The notes: a model not told the origin generated them from the letters alone. Counted from the first letter of the stretch, positions 46,143 to 55,974 are shown. The stretch: 64,000 bases of DNA from Pseudomonas cremoris (GCF_014230465.1 NZ_JAAXCY010000002.1:372001-436000); one strand, 5' to 3'. Translations and numbers: made by a program.

Positions 46143-46559
46143 TCACTTCACCAGCGGGAGGTTATCGGCTTTCCAGCTGCCGATACCGCCGGACAGCTTG
46201 GCGGCGGTGAAACCGGTCTTGAGCATTTCGCGGGCGTGGGTGCCGGCGTGCTGGCCTTGGGCGTCGACCAGGATGATGGTCTTGGCTTTGTATTTTTCCA
46301 GTTCGGCCAGGCGCGCGATCAGCTTGTCCTGTGGAATGTTCAGGGCACCGACGATGTGGCCGGCGGCGAATTCCTTGGCCGGGCGGATGTCGACAACCAC
46401 GGCTTCATCCTTGTTGACCAGCGCGGTCAGCTCCGCCGTGCTCAGGCTGCGGCCACCGCGGCTCAGCTCGTGAGCGATCAGCAGTGCCAGCAGGATGACG
46501 AAGGCACCCACAAGCAGGTAGTGGGCAGTGGCAAATGCAATCAGGTGATCAACCATCAA
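46143..46559 (-). CDS. Membrane-anchored rhodanese-fold protein without the catalytic Cys
   Basis: A 138-residue protein with one N-terminal helix (ATAHYLLVGAFVILLALLIAHELS) and a single rhodanese domain with the normal entry block VVDIRPAKEFAAGHIVGALNIPQDKL. Where active members have Cys-x-x-G-x-R-S, this one reads ILVDAQGQHAG, so the sulphur-carrying Cys is replaced by Asp. It is probably a binding or scaffold module rather than a sulphurtransferase. Same gene order as E. coli yibN-grxC-secB. Confidence 0.88.
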   Translation of the reverse strand: MMVDHLIAFATAHYLLVGAFVILLALLIAHELSRGGRSLSTAELTALVNKDEAVVVDIRPAKEFAAGHIVGALNIPQDKLIARLAELEKYKAKTIILVDAQGQHAGTHAREMLKTGFTAAKLSGGIGSWKADNLPLVK

Positions 46560-46629
46560 GGAGGTTCCAGGGCGTTAAAATGGCGGTAAGTATACACAGC
46601 CGCCATGGGGGGCCAACCCCCGTAAAGCG

Positions 46630-46658
46630 GTGACGTGGTCGGAACTTCGCTTTAAACT
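46630..46658 (+). promoter_or_regulatory. Possible sigma-70 promoter of gpmI
   Basis: GTGACG and TAAACT are 17 bases apart, about 50 bases ahead of gpmI in the divergent gap. This is a moderate match by eye. Confidence 0.4.
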
Positions 46659-46706
46659 GCCACTCCCTTTTCAATTGTCTTCCTTATTAGCGCCGCGAGA
46701 GGATCT

Positions 46707-48233
46707 ATGACTACTACGCCTAAACCTTTGGTCCTGATAATTCTCGATGGCTTCGGACACAGTGAAAGCCACCACGACAACGCGGTGTACGCGGCCAAGA
46801 AGCCGGTCCTCGACCGCCTGACCGCTACCGTCCCCAACGGCCTGATCTCCGGCTCCGGCATGGATGTAGGCCTGCCGGACGGCCAGATGGGCAACTCGGA
46901 AGTCGGCCATATGAATCTGGGCGCCGGACGAGTGGTCTATCAAGACTTCACTCGCGTGACCAAAGCGATCCGTGATGGCGAGTTCTTCGAGAACCCGACC
47001 ATCTGCGCCGCAGTCGATAAAGCCGTGGCCGCCGGCAAGGCCGTGCACTTCATGGGCCTGCTGTCGGACGGTGGCGTACACAGCCACCAGGACCACTTGG
47101 TTGCCATGGCCGAACTGGCGTTCAAGCGCGGCGCCGACAAGATCTACCTGCACGCCTTCCTCGACGGCCGTGACACCCCGCCGAAAAGCGCGCAATCGTC
47201 CATCGAATTGCTGGACGCCACCTTCGCCGCTCTGGGCAAGGGCCGCATCGCCAGCCTGGTCGGCCGTTATTTCGCCATGGACCGCGACAACCGCTGGGAC
47301 CGCGTGTCCCAGGCTTACAACCTGATTGTCGACGGCCAGGCTGAATTCCACGCTGCCACCGCCCAGGAAGGCCTGGAAGCCGCCTACGCCCGTGGCGAGA
47401 GCGACGAGTTCGTCAAAGCCACCACCATCGGCGAGCCGGTGAAAGTGGAAGACGGCGACGCTGTGGTGTTCATGAACTTCCGCGCCGACCGCGCCCGCGA
47501 GCTCAGCCGCGTATTTGTCGAAGACGGCTTCAAAGAGTTCGAACGCGCACGCCAGCCAAAGGTGCAGTACGTCGGCCTGACCCAATACGCCGCCAGCATT
47601 CCAGCGCCTGCCGCTTTCGCACCGGGCAGCCTGGAAAACGTGCTGGGCGACTACCTGGCCAAGAACGGCAAGACCCAGTTGCGCATCGCCGAAACCGAAA
47701 AATACGCGCACGTGACCTTCTTCTTCTCCGGTGGCCGTGAAGAACCGTTCCCGGGCGAAGAGCGCATCCTGATCCCGTCGCCAAAAGTCGCCACCTACGA
47801 CCTGCAGCCGGAAATGAGCGCGCCGGAAGTCACCGACAAGATCGTCGACGCCATCGAGCACCAGCGTTATGACGTGATCGTGGTCAACTACGCCAACGGT
47901 GACATGGTCGGCCACAGCGGCAACCTGGAAGCGGCGACCAAGGCCGTGGAATGCCTGGACCTGTGCGTGGGCCGCATTGTCGACGCCCTGGACAAGGTCG
48001 GCGGCGAAGCACTGATCACCGCCGACCACGGCAACTGCGAGCAGATGTCGGACGAATCCACCGGCCAGGCCCACACCGCCCACACTACCGAGCCGGTGCC
48101 GTTCATCTATGTCGGCAAGCGTGATTTCAAAGTGCGTGAAGGCGGCGTGCTGGCGGACGTGGCGCCCACCATGTTGAAACTGATGGGGCTGGAGAAGCCA
48201 GTGGAGATGACCGGCACTTCGATTCTGGTCTGA
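46707..48233 (+). CDS. gpmI: 2,3-bisphosphoglycerate-independent phosphoglycerate mutase
   Basis: Dimanganese enzyme of the alkaline-phosphatase superfamily that interconverts 3- and 2-phosphoglycerate. It has 508 residues. The metal site and nucleophile Ser are in [11 protein letters not shown] and [15 protein letters not shown]. Later metal ligands are in [13 protein letters not shown] and [10 protein letters not shown], with the [11 protein letters not shown] block near the end. GAGAGG lies 5-6 bases before the ATG. It is the only mutase in the window and heads the conserved gpmI-envC-ctpA-yibQ block. Confidence 0.97.
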   Translation: MTTTPKPLVLIILDGFGHSESHHDNAVYAAKKPVLDRLTATVPNGLISGSGMDVGLPDGQMGNSEVGHMNLGAGRVVYQDFTRVTKAIRDGEFFENPTICAAVDKAVAAGKAVHFMGLLSDGGVHSHQDHLVAMAELAFKRGADKIYLHAFLDGRDTPPKSAQSSIELLDATFAALGKGRIASLVGRYFAMDRDNRWDRVSQAYNLIVDGQAEFHAATAQEGLEAAYARGESDEFVKATTIGEPVKVEDGDAVVFMNFRADRARELSRVFVEDGFKEFERARQPKVQYVGLTQYAASIPAPAAFAPGSLENVLGDYLAKNGKTQLRIAETEKYAHVTFFFSGGREEPFPGEERILIPSPKVATYDLQPEMSAPEVTDKIVDAIEHQRYDVIVVNYANGDMVGHSGNLEAATKAVECLDLCVGRIVDALDKVGGEALITADHGNCEQMSDESTGQAHTAHTTEPVPFIYVGKRDFKVREGGVLADVAPTMLKLMGLEKPVEMTGTSILV

Positions 48234-48255
48234 TCCAAAGCGCACCACAAAACCA

Positions 48256-48347
48256 GTGTGGGAGCGGGCTTGCTCGCGAATGCGGTAGTTCAGTCGATAT
48301 TTTCGGCGACTGACACACCGTATTCGCGAGCAAGCCCGCTCCCACAT
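48256..48347. repeat. REPIN, class A
   Basis: Lies between gpmI and envC. The spacer reads TTCAGTCGATATTTTCGGCGACTGACAC. Confidence 0.95.
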
Positions 48348-48493
48348 TGGTTTCGTACAGTTTTCAAAGATGTCTTTTTGCCATACCTCCACCACTCGGC
48401 ACCTATCTTGCTCTCTCGCCCGAATTGGGCGTTTTTTTTGCAGCAGTTGGCGGGCATACTAGGCCGTCCATTTCCCTGGTGTCGCCCGCCTCT

Positions 48494-49789
48494 ATGCTTC
48501 GCGCCTTGATTACCCTCGCTCTTGTCTGCCTGCTCCAACCGGCGTTTGCCGATGAGCGCGCACAAACCCAACAACAGTTGGACGCTACGCGTCAGGACAT
48601 TACCGAGCTGAAGAAACTGCTCGGCAAGCTCCAGGAAGAGAAATCCGGGGTGCAGAAAGACCTGCGCGGCACGGAAACCGAGATGGGCAAGCTGGAGAAG
48701 CAGGTCCAGGAGCTGCAAAAAGAATTAAAGAAGAGCGAGTCGGAACTGGAGCGACTCGACGCTGAGAAAAAAAAACTCCAGAGCGCACGCGTTGAACAGC
48801 AACGCCTGATCGCAATTCAAGCTCGCGCCGCCTATCAGAGTGGCCGCCAGGAATACCTCAAGCTGCTGCTCAACCAGCAGAACCCGGAAAAATTCGCCCG
48901 CACCCTCACTTACTACGATTACCTGAGCAAGGCTCGCCTGGAGCAATTGAAAAGCTTCAACGAGACGCTGCGCCAGTTGGTCAATGTCGAGCAGGAAATC
49001 GCCAACCAGCAATCGCAGCTGGAAGACCAGAAAACCGCCCTCAACGCCCAGCGTGACGAACTGGACAAGGTGCGCAAGGAACGCCAACTGGCCCTGGCCA
49101 AGCTCAATGACGACGTAAAGGCCCGAGACGCCAAGCTGCAAGCCCGCGAGCAAGACCAGGCCGACCTGGCCAAAGTGCTCAAGACCATCGAAGAAACCCT
49201 GGCGCGCCAGGCACGCGAGGCCGAAGAAGCGCGGCAAAAAGCGCTGATCGCCCAGCAGGAAGCCGAAAAAAAGCGCCAGCGTGAGGCCGAACTGGCAGCC
49301 ACCTCGGACGCCCCAGCACCGCGTAAACCGGCGCATGCAGCCCCTGGCCCGCTGGTTTCCAGCGCCGGCGAGAACTTCGGCGGCCCTTTTGCTTCAGCAC
49401 GCGGCAAACTTCCATGGCCAGTTGATGGTCGATTACTGGCACGCTTTGGGGAAACCCGTGGCGATGACACCCGTGCGAAATGGGATGGCGTGATGATCAG
49501 CGCCTCCGCCGGCAGCCAGGTGCATGCCGTTCACGGTGGGCGCGTGGTGTTTGCCGATTGGTTGCGGGGCGCCGGTTTGTTGGTGATTCTTGACCACGGT
49601 AATGGCTATTTGAGCCTTTACGGCCACAATCAGACTTTACTCAAGTCGGCAGGTGATGTTGTAAAAGCCGGTGAATCCATCTCCACTGTCGGTAACAGTG
49701 GTGGCCAGGACACCCCGGCGCTGTACTTCGCTATTCGTCAGCAGGGTCGCCCAAGCGATCCTGCACAATGGTGCCGTTCCCAAGGATAG
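48494..49789 (+). CDS. envC: Murein hydrolase activator EnvC
   Basis: Periplasmic activator of septal amidases (AmiA/AmiB type), recruited by FtsEX. It has 431 residues from MLRALITLALVCLLQPAFADE (signal peptide). Long coiled coils run from about residue 20 to 265 (heptads rich in K/E/Q/L). The C-terminal LytM domain has lost the zinc ligands: KWDGVMI replaces HxGxD-like residues and LYFAIRQ replaces HxH. This is typical of activators rather than enzymes. Confidence 0.93.
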   Translation: MLRALITLALVCLLQPAFADERAQTQQQLDATRQDITELKKLLGKLQEEKSGVQKDLRGTETEMGKLEKQVQELQKELKKSESELERLDAEKKKLQSARVEQQRLIAIQARAAYQSGRQEYLKLLLNQQNPEKFARTLTYYDYLSKARLEQLKSFNETLRQLVNVEQEIANQQSQLEDQKTALNAQRDELDKVRKERQLALAKLNDDVKARDAKLQAREQDQADLAKVLKTIEETLARQAREAEEARQKALIAQQEAEKKRQREAELAATSDAPAPRKPAHAAPGPLVSSAGENFGGPFASARGKLPWPVDGRLLARFGETRGDDTRAKWDGVMISASAGSQVHAVHGGRVVFADWLRGAGLLVILDHGNGYLSLYGHNQTLLKSAGDVVKAGESISTVGNSGGQDTPALYFAIRQQGRPSDPAQWCRSQG

Positions 49790-49819
49790 GGCCGCATCTA
49801 CATTAGGAGTTCGTTCGAC

Positions 49820-51136
49820 ATGCTGCATTTGTCCCGCCTCACTTCGCTGGCCCTGACGATCGCCCTGGTGATCGGCGCGCCTCTGGCATTTGCCGACCAG
49901 GCCGCCCCAGCCGCACCCGCTGCGAGCGCCGCGACCACCAAGGCGCCGTTGCCGCTGGACGAGCTGCGCACCTTTGCCGAGGTCATGGACCGCATTAAGG
50001 CCGCGTATGTCGAACCCGTAGACGACAAGACCCTGCTGGAGAATGCCATCAAGGGCATGCTCAGCAACCTTGATCCGCACTCCGCCTACCTGGGCCCGGA
50101 AGATTTCGCCGAGCTGCAGGAAAGCACCAGCGGTGAATTCGGCGGCTTGGGCATCGAAGTCGGCTCCGAAGACGGCAACGTCAAGGTCGTGTCGCCCATC
50201 GACGACACCCCAGCGTCCAAGGCCGGCATCCAGGCCGGCGACTTCATCGTCAAGATCAATGGCCAGCCAACGCGCGGCCAGACCATGACCGAAGCCGTCG
50301 ACAAGATGCGCGGCAAGATCGGCCAAAAAATCACCCTGACCCTGGTACGCGACGGCGGCACGCCGTTCGATGTGACGCTGACCCGCGCAACCATCACGGT
50401 CAAGAGCGTGAAGAGCCAGTTGCTTGAGTCGGGTTACGGCTACATCCGTATTACCCAATTCCAGGTCAAGACCGGCGACGAAGTGGCCAAGGCCCTGGCC
50501 AAGCTGCGTAAAGACAACGGAAAGAAGCTTAACGGCATCGTGCTGGACCTGCGTAACAACCCAGGCGGCGTGCTGCAGGCAGCGGTAGAAGTGGTCGATC
50601 ACTTCATTACCAAAGGCTTGATCGTGTACACCAAGGGCCGTATCGCCAACTCCGAGCTGCGTTTCTCGGCCACCGGCAACGACCTAAGCGAAGGCGTGCC
50701 ACTGGCCGTGCTGATCAACGGCGGCAGCGCCTCGGCGTCAGAAATCGTCGCCGGCGCCCTGCAAGACCAGAAGCGCGGCGTGCTGATGGGCACCACCAGT
50801 TTCGGTAAAGGCTCGGTGCAAACCGTGTTGCCGCTGAACAATGATCGCGCGCTGAAAATCACCACGGCGCTGTACTACACGCCGAACGGCCGTTCGATCC
50901 AGGCCCAGGGCATCGTGCCGGACATCGAAGTGCGCAAGGCCAAGATCACCAGCGAGTCCGACGGCGAGTACTACAAAGAGGCGGACCTGCAAGGTCACCT
51001 GGGCAATGGCAACGGCGGTGCCGACCAGCCAACCGGCAGCGGCACCAAAGCCAAGCCGATGCCGCAGGACGATGACTACCAACTGGCCCAGGCGCTGAGC
51101 CTGCTCAAGGGCTTGAGCATCACCCGCAGCCGTTGA
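49820..51136 (+). CDS. ctpA: Carboxyl-terminal processing protease, S41 family
   Basis: Periplasmic serine protease with PDZ domain, 438 residues, signal peptide ending in PLAFADQ. The PDZ lies at about 95-185 (EFGGLGIEVGSED ... SKAGIQAGDFIVKINGQPT). The catalytic Ser is in NGGSASASEIVAGALQD and the Lys in GTTSFGKGSVQTV. In P. aeruginosa CtpA, helped by an outer-membrane partner, degrades peptidoglycan cross-link hydrolases. It ends 1 base before yibQ, so the two are co-translated. Confidence 0.95.
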   Translation: MLHLSRLTSLALTIALVIGAPLAFADQAAPAAPAASAATTKAPLPLDELRTFAEVMDRIKAAYVEPVDDKTLLENAIKGMLSNLDPHSAYLGPEDFAELQESTSGEFGGLGIEVGSEDGNVKVVSPIDDTPASKAGIQAGDFIVKINGQPTRGQTMTEAVDKMRGKIGQKITLTLVRDGGTPFDVTLTRATITVKSVKSQLLESGYGYIRITQFQVKTGDEVAKALAKLRKDNGKKLNGIVLDLRNNPGGVLQAAVEVVDHFITKGLIVYTKGRIANSELRFSATGNDLSEGVPLAVLINGGSASASEIVAGALQDQKRGVLMGTTSFGKGSVQTVLPLNNDRALKITTALYYTPNGRSIQAQGIVPDIEVRKAKITSESDGEYYKEADLQGHLGNGNGGADQPTGSGTKAKPMPQDDDYQLAQALSLLKGLSITRSR

Positions 51137-51137
51137 T

Positions 51138-51923
51138 ATGCGTTTTGCCCTGATCATCGCTGTGCTGTGCAGCCTGGCCGGAGTCGCCCACGCGACTCCG
51201 GCCAACGAGCCGCACAAAGCCTACCTGACCCTCATCATCGACGACCTCGGGCAAAACCTGCCCAGGGATCGTCGTGTGCTGGCCCTGCCTGGCCCGGTGA
51301 CCACGGCGATCATGCCGGACACACCTCACGCCGCCGAATTTGCCCGCGAAGCCCACAAGGCCGGCAAAATCGTGATCCTGCACATGCCCATGGACCCGGC
51401 CACCGGCCCGTTCGCCTGGCACCCCGACCTGCCCATCGAGGAACTCGGCAAGCGCCTGGACGCCGCGTTCAAGGCCGTGCCCTACACCGCCGGCATCAAC
51501 AACCACATGGGCAGCCGCATGACCGCACAGCCCGCAGCCATGGCGTGGCTGATGGCCGAGTTGCAACGGCGCAACAAGTTCTTCGTCGACAGTCGCACCA
51601 GCGCGCAGACCGTGGCCGCTGCCGAGGCGCAGAAGATCGGCCTGGCCAGTGTCTCGCGGGATGTGTTCCTCGATGATGAGCGCACCGAGGCGGCAATCAC
51701 CACGCAGTTGCAGACCGCAATCAAGCTGGCCCATAAACAAGGCTCGGCGGTGATGATCGGCCACCCTTACCCGCAAACCCTGGCGGTGCTGGAGCGTGAG
51801 CTGCCCAAGCTCAAGGCCCAGGGCGTGGACTGGATCGATATCAAGTTGATGATCAGTGTGCGCAGCAACCAGGCAATGGCCGGCCACGGCAAAGATGGCA
51901 CTTACCTGACCCACGGCAAATAA
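51138..51923 (+). CDS. Divergent polysaccharide deacetylase family protein (YibQ)
   Basis: A 261-residue exported protein of the divergent polysaccharide deacetylase family (DUF610-type). The signal peptide ends near VAHATPA. The TIM-barrel-like core opens with LTLIIDDLGQNLPRDRRVLALPGPVTTAIMPDTPHA, keeps HMPMDP and NNHMGSRMT, and ends with IGHPYPQTLAVLERELPKL. Its activity on a polysaccharide is presumed, not shown. The order envC-ctpA-yibQ is conserved with enterobacteria. Confidence 0.9.
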   Translation: MRFALIIAVLCSLAGVAHATPANEPHKAYLTLIIDDLGQNLPRDRRVLALPGPVTTAIMPDTPHAAEFAREAHKAGKIVILHMPMDPATGPFAWHPDLPIEELGKRLDAAFKAVPYTAGINNHMGSRMTAQPAAMAWLMAELQRRNKFFVDSRTSAQTVAAAEAQKIGLASVSRDVFLDDERTEAAITTQLQTAIKLAHKQGSAVMIGHPYPQTLAVLERELPKLKAQGVDWIDIKLMISVRSNQAMAGHGKDGTYLTHGK

Positions 51924-52008
51924 CTACCGCCCCTTCCAATGTCGATCCTTTGATAGTTGATGCCAACCCCAGAACCCTCTGGGCCAGCTCACTTCAACGG
52001 ATTGATCC

Positions 52009-53592
52009 ATGAATAGACCTTACTCACTGCTGTGCTGCGCATTGCTGGCAGCCTTATCGTTGCCTTTGTGGGCAACCCCCGGCGATTTCGGCGAAGGCCT
52101 CACCAGCACCAGCCCGCCACGACTGCTCACCAACGCTACCCGGCAACACAACCACTGGAGCGGCGTGGGCCGCATCAGGAATGACTCCTTCGCGCTCTGC
52201 ACCGCGACGCTGCTCGATACCCGCGATGAACGTGGCAATTCCGGCCCCGCCTATGTCATCACCAGCAGCCATTGTATTCACCGCCTCAGCGGTGCGGTGA
52301 TCAAGGACCGACCACTCAAGGGCAGCATCACGTTCAATTACTTCGAGGACACCCTGGAAAAGCTCAAGATCTATCCACTCAAGACCCTGAAATGGGGCAG
52401 CAGCCAAGGTGTCGACCTGGCGCTGATCGAACTCGAAAGCCCGCTGGCCACCTTGATCAACGACGGCATCGAACCCTTGAAGCTCGCCGACGCAGTGCCC
52501 GCCGACGGCACCAACATCCTGGCCCTGAGCGCGCCCGCCTGGAACACGCTGCACCTGTCGGCGTGCGTTCAACAAAGCTCCGAAGAAGTGGTTGAGCAGC
52601 CGTTTGTCTGGCGTGTGACCATGAAAAACCAATGCCAGGGTATCGAGTCCGGCGCATTCGGCGGACCGCTGCTGGACCGCGCCACCAACACCCTGTTCGG
52701 CATTCTCAGCGCGACCACCATCGGCCGCGACGCCGAAAAAAAATGCCAGCGCGACACGCCGTGCGAAGTCAAGAACGGCCAGGCGAGCTGGCATGCCGAC
52801 AGCAACTACGGCAGCCCTGTCACGTTTCTCAAACAGTGCTTCGTCAAGGGTGTGCTGACTGCCGATGCACAGACCTGCGATCTTTACCCCGCCACCTCGA
52901 TCACCTTCACAAAGCACGAGCCGATACAGCAGTACTTCGTGAAAACCGCCAAAGACCAGGGCCAAAGCATCACGCCACGCTGGAACCTGGCGTTTACCGC
53001 CAACACCGCGCTGTACCGTTACAAGGCCACACGCCGGGCCAGTGAATGCGAAAGCCCACTCAATTACAGCGCTCCACTCCCAAGCAAAGATGCCGTGATC
53101 AGAGATCCGATCGGCCCCCAGACCGGCATGCACTTTTTATGCATCCTGGGAGTCGAATCAGACCAAGGAGTGAGCAGGAACTCGATGCGAAACGCCGTGA
53201 CCGTGGCCGTGGAGCTGGTGGAGCCAGCGACAGCGCGCAAACCGGACGTAAAGGTCGTACTCGACAAACACGTCTTGCAGAACTACACAGTGCTCTGGCA
53301 CCTGGCACCGCCGCTCATAAACCGCGTCATCTATAAATATGGCCCGGCAGCCGAGACCGATTGCGCGGTGCACGAGGGCTACCAACCACTGCCGCCTACC
53401 GAAAGCGATGACCTGGATGAAGCCCTGGACCTCTACGGCATGCCCCCACAAAATCAGGCTCCGGACGCCCCAGCGGAAAAATATGCACAGTTCATTTCGA
53501 CTCGCAACCAACCGATAAAAGTCTGCACCTACGCGTACGATCAGGCCGATCAGCGCTCGGCCCTGCGAGAAGACCTGCTCAAACCGCGTTAA
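52009..53592 (+). CDS. Secreted trypsin-like protein with Phe at the catalytic Ser position
   Basis: A 527-residue exported protein (signal peptide to LPLWATPG). Residues about 45-285 form a chymotrypsin-fold domain with His88 in TSSHCI and Asp136 in GVDLALIEL. The nucleophile motif reads ESGAFGGPLLD, with Phe217 (codon TTC) where related proteins have Ser in GxSGGP. One base change (TCC to TTC) would explain it. Residues about 300-527 hold two similar beta-rich Cys-containing units (WNLAFTANTALYRYKA..., WHLAPPLINRVIYKYGP...). It is likely an inactive protease or binding protein. It stands alone after yibQ. Confidence 0.8.
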   Translation: MNRPYSLLCCALLAALSLPLWATPGDFGEGLTSTSPPRLLTNATRQHNHWSGVGRIRNDSFALCTATLLDTRDERGNSGPAYVITSSHCIHRLSGAVIKDRPLKGSITFNYFEDTLEKLKIYPLKTLKWGSSQGVDLALIELESPLATLINDGIEPLKLADAVPADGTNILALSAPAWNTLHLSACVQQSSEEVVEQPFVWRVTMKNQCQGIESGAFGGPLLDRATNTLFGILSATTIGRDAEKKCQRDTPCEVKNGQASWHADSNYGSPVTFLKQCFVKGVLTADAQTCDLYPATSITFTKHEPIQQYFVKTAKDQGQSITPRWNLAFTANTALYRYKATRRASECESPLNYSAPLPSKDAVIRDPIGPQTGMHFLCILGVESDQGVSRNSMRNAVTVAVELVEPATARKPDVKVVLDKHVLQNYTVLWHLAPPLINRVIYKYGPAAETDCAVHEGYQPLPPTESDDLDEALDLYGMPPQNQAPDAPAEKYAQFISTRNQPIKVCTYAYDQADQRSALREDLLKPR

Positions 53593-53595
53593 GGG

Positions 53596-54351
53596 CTAGA
53601 GATAGCGCGCCATGATTTGGTCCACAACGCCCTCTTCACGCAACTGATCGAGCGCCAGCTGCAGTTTGGCCACTACCTCGTCCGGCACCTCTTTGTTCAG
53701 CGCCAGGTACAACTGGGCGCTGTTGAAGCGCAAGACCGTCTTGAGTTGGGTCACCCCGACTTGACGGGCCAGGTAGCGGCCTGCCGGATCACCGGTGGCC
53801 CACAGGTCTATCTGGCCATCCACGAGCTTTTGCGCATTGTCCTGGTCACGTAACGCAACGACTGGATTGAGCCCCTGCTTTTCCAGGGTTTCGGCAATGG
53901 CATCGCCCTTGTAGGCGCCGATCTTGTAGCGCCGCGCCTGCTCCAGGTCGCCCAGCTGAATCTTGCTGTCGGCCTTCGCCAGCATCACCCAATCGTCCGG
54001 CCCGATAGGACCGACCCATTTGAACAGGGCTTCACGGTCCGGCAGGCGAGCCATCACGAATACGCCATAGCCGGGCTTTTCCAGGGCGAGTTTGTAGATT
54101 CGTTCCCAGGGGAAACGCAGGGTGAGGTTGTAGGAAATGCCGGCACGCTTGAAGGTCTCGCGCACGATGTCCACGGCGATGCCTTCGATGTTCTCTTCTT
54201 TGGCGAAGTTCTTGCCGTTTTTCGCCATGTTGTAGGGCGGGAAGTTTTCCGTCAGCAGCACCAGGGCGGCGCCAGACGGCTCCTCGGCACGGGCCGAACC
54301 CACCAAGAGGATGGACGTACTGGCGAGGGCAAGCAGCAAGTGTTTGAACAT
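53596..54351 (-). CDS. Periplasmic amino-acid-type substrate-binding protein
   Basis: A 251-residue protein of solute-binding family 3, from MFKHLLLALASTSILLVGSARAEE (signal peptide). The ligand-side blocks NFPPYNM and GIAVDIVRETFKRAGISYNL at the start and the hinge-side YKIGAYKGDAIAETLEKQG are visible. There is no transporter gene beside it. It follows hisF by 66 bases on the same strand, so it may be read from the his operon. The ligand is unknown. The stop lies 3 bases from the end of the convergent trypsin-like gene. Confidence 0.85.
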   Translation of the reverse strand: MFKHLLLALASTSILLVGSARAEEPSGAALVLLTENFPPYNMAKNGKNFAKEENIEGIAVDIVRETFKRAGISYNLTLRFPWERIYKLALEKPGYGVFVMARLPDREALFKWVGPIGPDDWVMLAKADSKIQLGDLEQARRYKIGAYKGDAIAETLEKQGLNPVVALRDQDNAQKLVDGQIDLWATGDPAGRYLARQVGVTQLKTVLRFNSAQLYLALNKEVPDEVVAKLQLALDQLREEGVVDQIMARYL

Positions 54352-54417
54352 GAAGGTTACCGAAATCCATGGCAAGCGCAGAGAGTGCCCCGCGCCTGCC
54401 ATGGTGTCCAGCAGCGT

Positions 54418-55188
54418 TTAGCGAACGACGATACCGCGCGCGGCCATGTAGGCCTTGGCCTCAGGAACGGTGTATTCGCCAAAGTGGAAAATACTCGCCG
54501 CGAGCACGGCACTGGCGTGGCCTTCGATCACGCCGTCGGCCAGGTGTTGCAGGTTGCCGACGCCACCCGAGGCGATCACCGGAATGCCTAGCGCATCACT
54601 GATGGCGCGGGTCACGCCCAGGTCGAAGCCGTTTTTCATGCCGTCCTGGTCCATGCTGGTCAGCAGGATTTCACCGGCGCCCAGGCCTTCCATCTTCATC
54701 GCCCACTCCACCGCGTCGAGGCCGGTCGGCTTGCGACCGCCGTGGGTGAAGATTTCCCAGCGCGGGGTTTCGCCCGGGCCGGAAACCTTCTTGGCGTCGA
54801 TGGCCACCACGATGCATTGCGAGCCAAAGTGCTGCGCGGCCTCGCCGACAAACTCCGGATTGAACACGGCGGCGGTGTTGATCGAAACCTTGTCCGCGCC
54901 GGCATTGAGCAGGTTGCGGATGTCTTGCACGGTGCGCACGCCGCCGCCCACGGTCAGCGGGATGAAGACCTGACTGGCCATGCGCTCCACGGTATGCAAC
55001 GTGGTGTCGCGGCCGTCGACGCTGGCAGTGATGTCGAGGAAGGTAATCTCGTCGGCACCTTGCTCGTCGTAGCGACGGGCGATTTCCACCGGGTCACCGG
55101 CGTCGCGGATGTTCTCGAACTTGACGCCCTTGACCACGCGACCGTTGTCGACGTCCAGGCAAGGGATGATGCGTTTGGCCAGCGCCAT
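54418..55188 (-). CDS. hisF: Imidazole glycerol phosphate synthase, cyclase subunit
   Basis: The TIM-barrel half of the HisFH enzyme, which uses ammonia from HisH to close the imidazole ring and release AICAR. It has 256 residues. Catalytic Asp residues are seen in [15 protein letters not shown] (Asp11) and VVAIDAKK (about Asp130). The phosphate-binding glycine stretches (VGGGVRT, ASGGVGN) are kept. It lies 9 bases downstream of hisA. Confidence 0.97.
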   Translation of the reverse strand: MALAKRIIPCLDVDNGRVVKGVKFENIRDAGDPVEIARRYDEQGADEITFLDITASVDGRDTTLHTVERMASQVFIPLTVGGGVRTVQDIRNLLNAGADKVSINTAAVFNPEFVGEAAQHFGSQCIVVAIDAKKVSGPGETPRWEIFTHGGRKPTGLDAVEWAMKMEGLGAGEILLTSMDQDGMKNGFDLGVTRAISDALGIPVIASGGVGNLQHLADGVIEGHASAVLAASIFHFGEYTVPEAKAYMAARGIVVR

Positions 55189-55197
55189 GGTCAGTCC

Positions 55198-55935
55198 TCA
55201 GCCGTTGTAGGCGTCGCAGTAAGCCTGGGCTTCGGCAACGTCCAGGGTACCTTCGTAGATCGCACGACCGGTGATGGCGCCGATGATGCCAGGCGCCTTG
55301 GCGTCCAGCAGCGACTTGATGTCACCCAGGTTGTGGATACCACCGGATGCAATCACCGGGATCTTGGTAGCCGCGGCCAACGCAGCGGTGAACGGTACGT
55401 TGCAGCCCTGCATCATGCCGTCTTTGGCGATGTCGGTATAAACGATGGCGGACACGCCGTCGGCTTCAAACTGCTTGGCCAGGTCGATCACCTGCACGGT
55501 GCTGATCTCAGCCCAGCCGTCGGTGGCGACGAAACCGTCCTTGGCGTCCAGGCCAACGATGACCTTGCCAGGGAACGCGCGGCACGCTTCGGCGACAAAG
55601 GCCGGGTCTTTCACCGCCTTGGTGCCGATGATCACGTAGCTCACGCCTGCCTTGACGTAGTGCTCGATGGTTTCCAGCGAGCGAATACCGCCGCCGATCT
55701 GGATCGGCAGGTTCGGGTAGCGCTTGGCGATGGCGGTGACCACCTCGCCGTTGACCGGCTGGCCTTCGAAGGCGCCGTTCAAGTCCACCAGATGCAGGCG
55801 ACGGCAGCCTCCTTCTACCCATTTGGCAGCCATGCTCACCGGGTCATCGGAGAACACGGTGGAGTCTTCCATGCGGCCTTGGCGCAGACGGACGCAGGCG
55901 CCGTCCTTGAGATCGATAGCGGGGATAATCAGCAT
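55198..55935 (-). CDS. hisA: ProFAR isomerase
   Basis: Phosphoribosylformimino-5-aminoimidazole carboxamide ribotide isomerase, a TIM barrel homologous to HisF. It has 245 residues with acid/base Asp residues in [15 protein letters not shown] (Asp8) and [10 protein letters not shown] (about Asp130), and phosphate sites QIGGGIRS and ASGGIHN. It is followed closely by hisF. A DUF2164 gene, 39 bases upstream, separates it from hisH. Confidence 0.97.
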
Positions 55936-55974
55936 CTGGCAAACCTTATTCGATATTCAGCAATGCTTGGGAAA

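Noticed and set aside
7149..48347. REP pairs as ends of insertion sequences
   Set aside because: The spacers are only some 20-45 bases and code for nothing. They are REPINs, moved in trans by a RAYT transposase that is not in this window.
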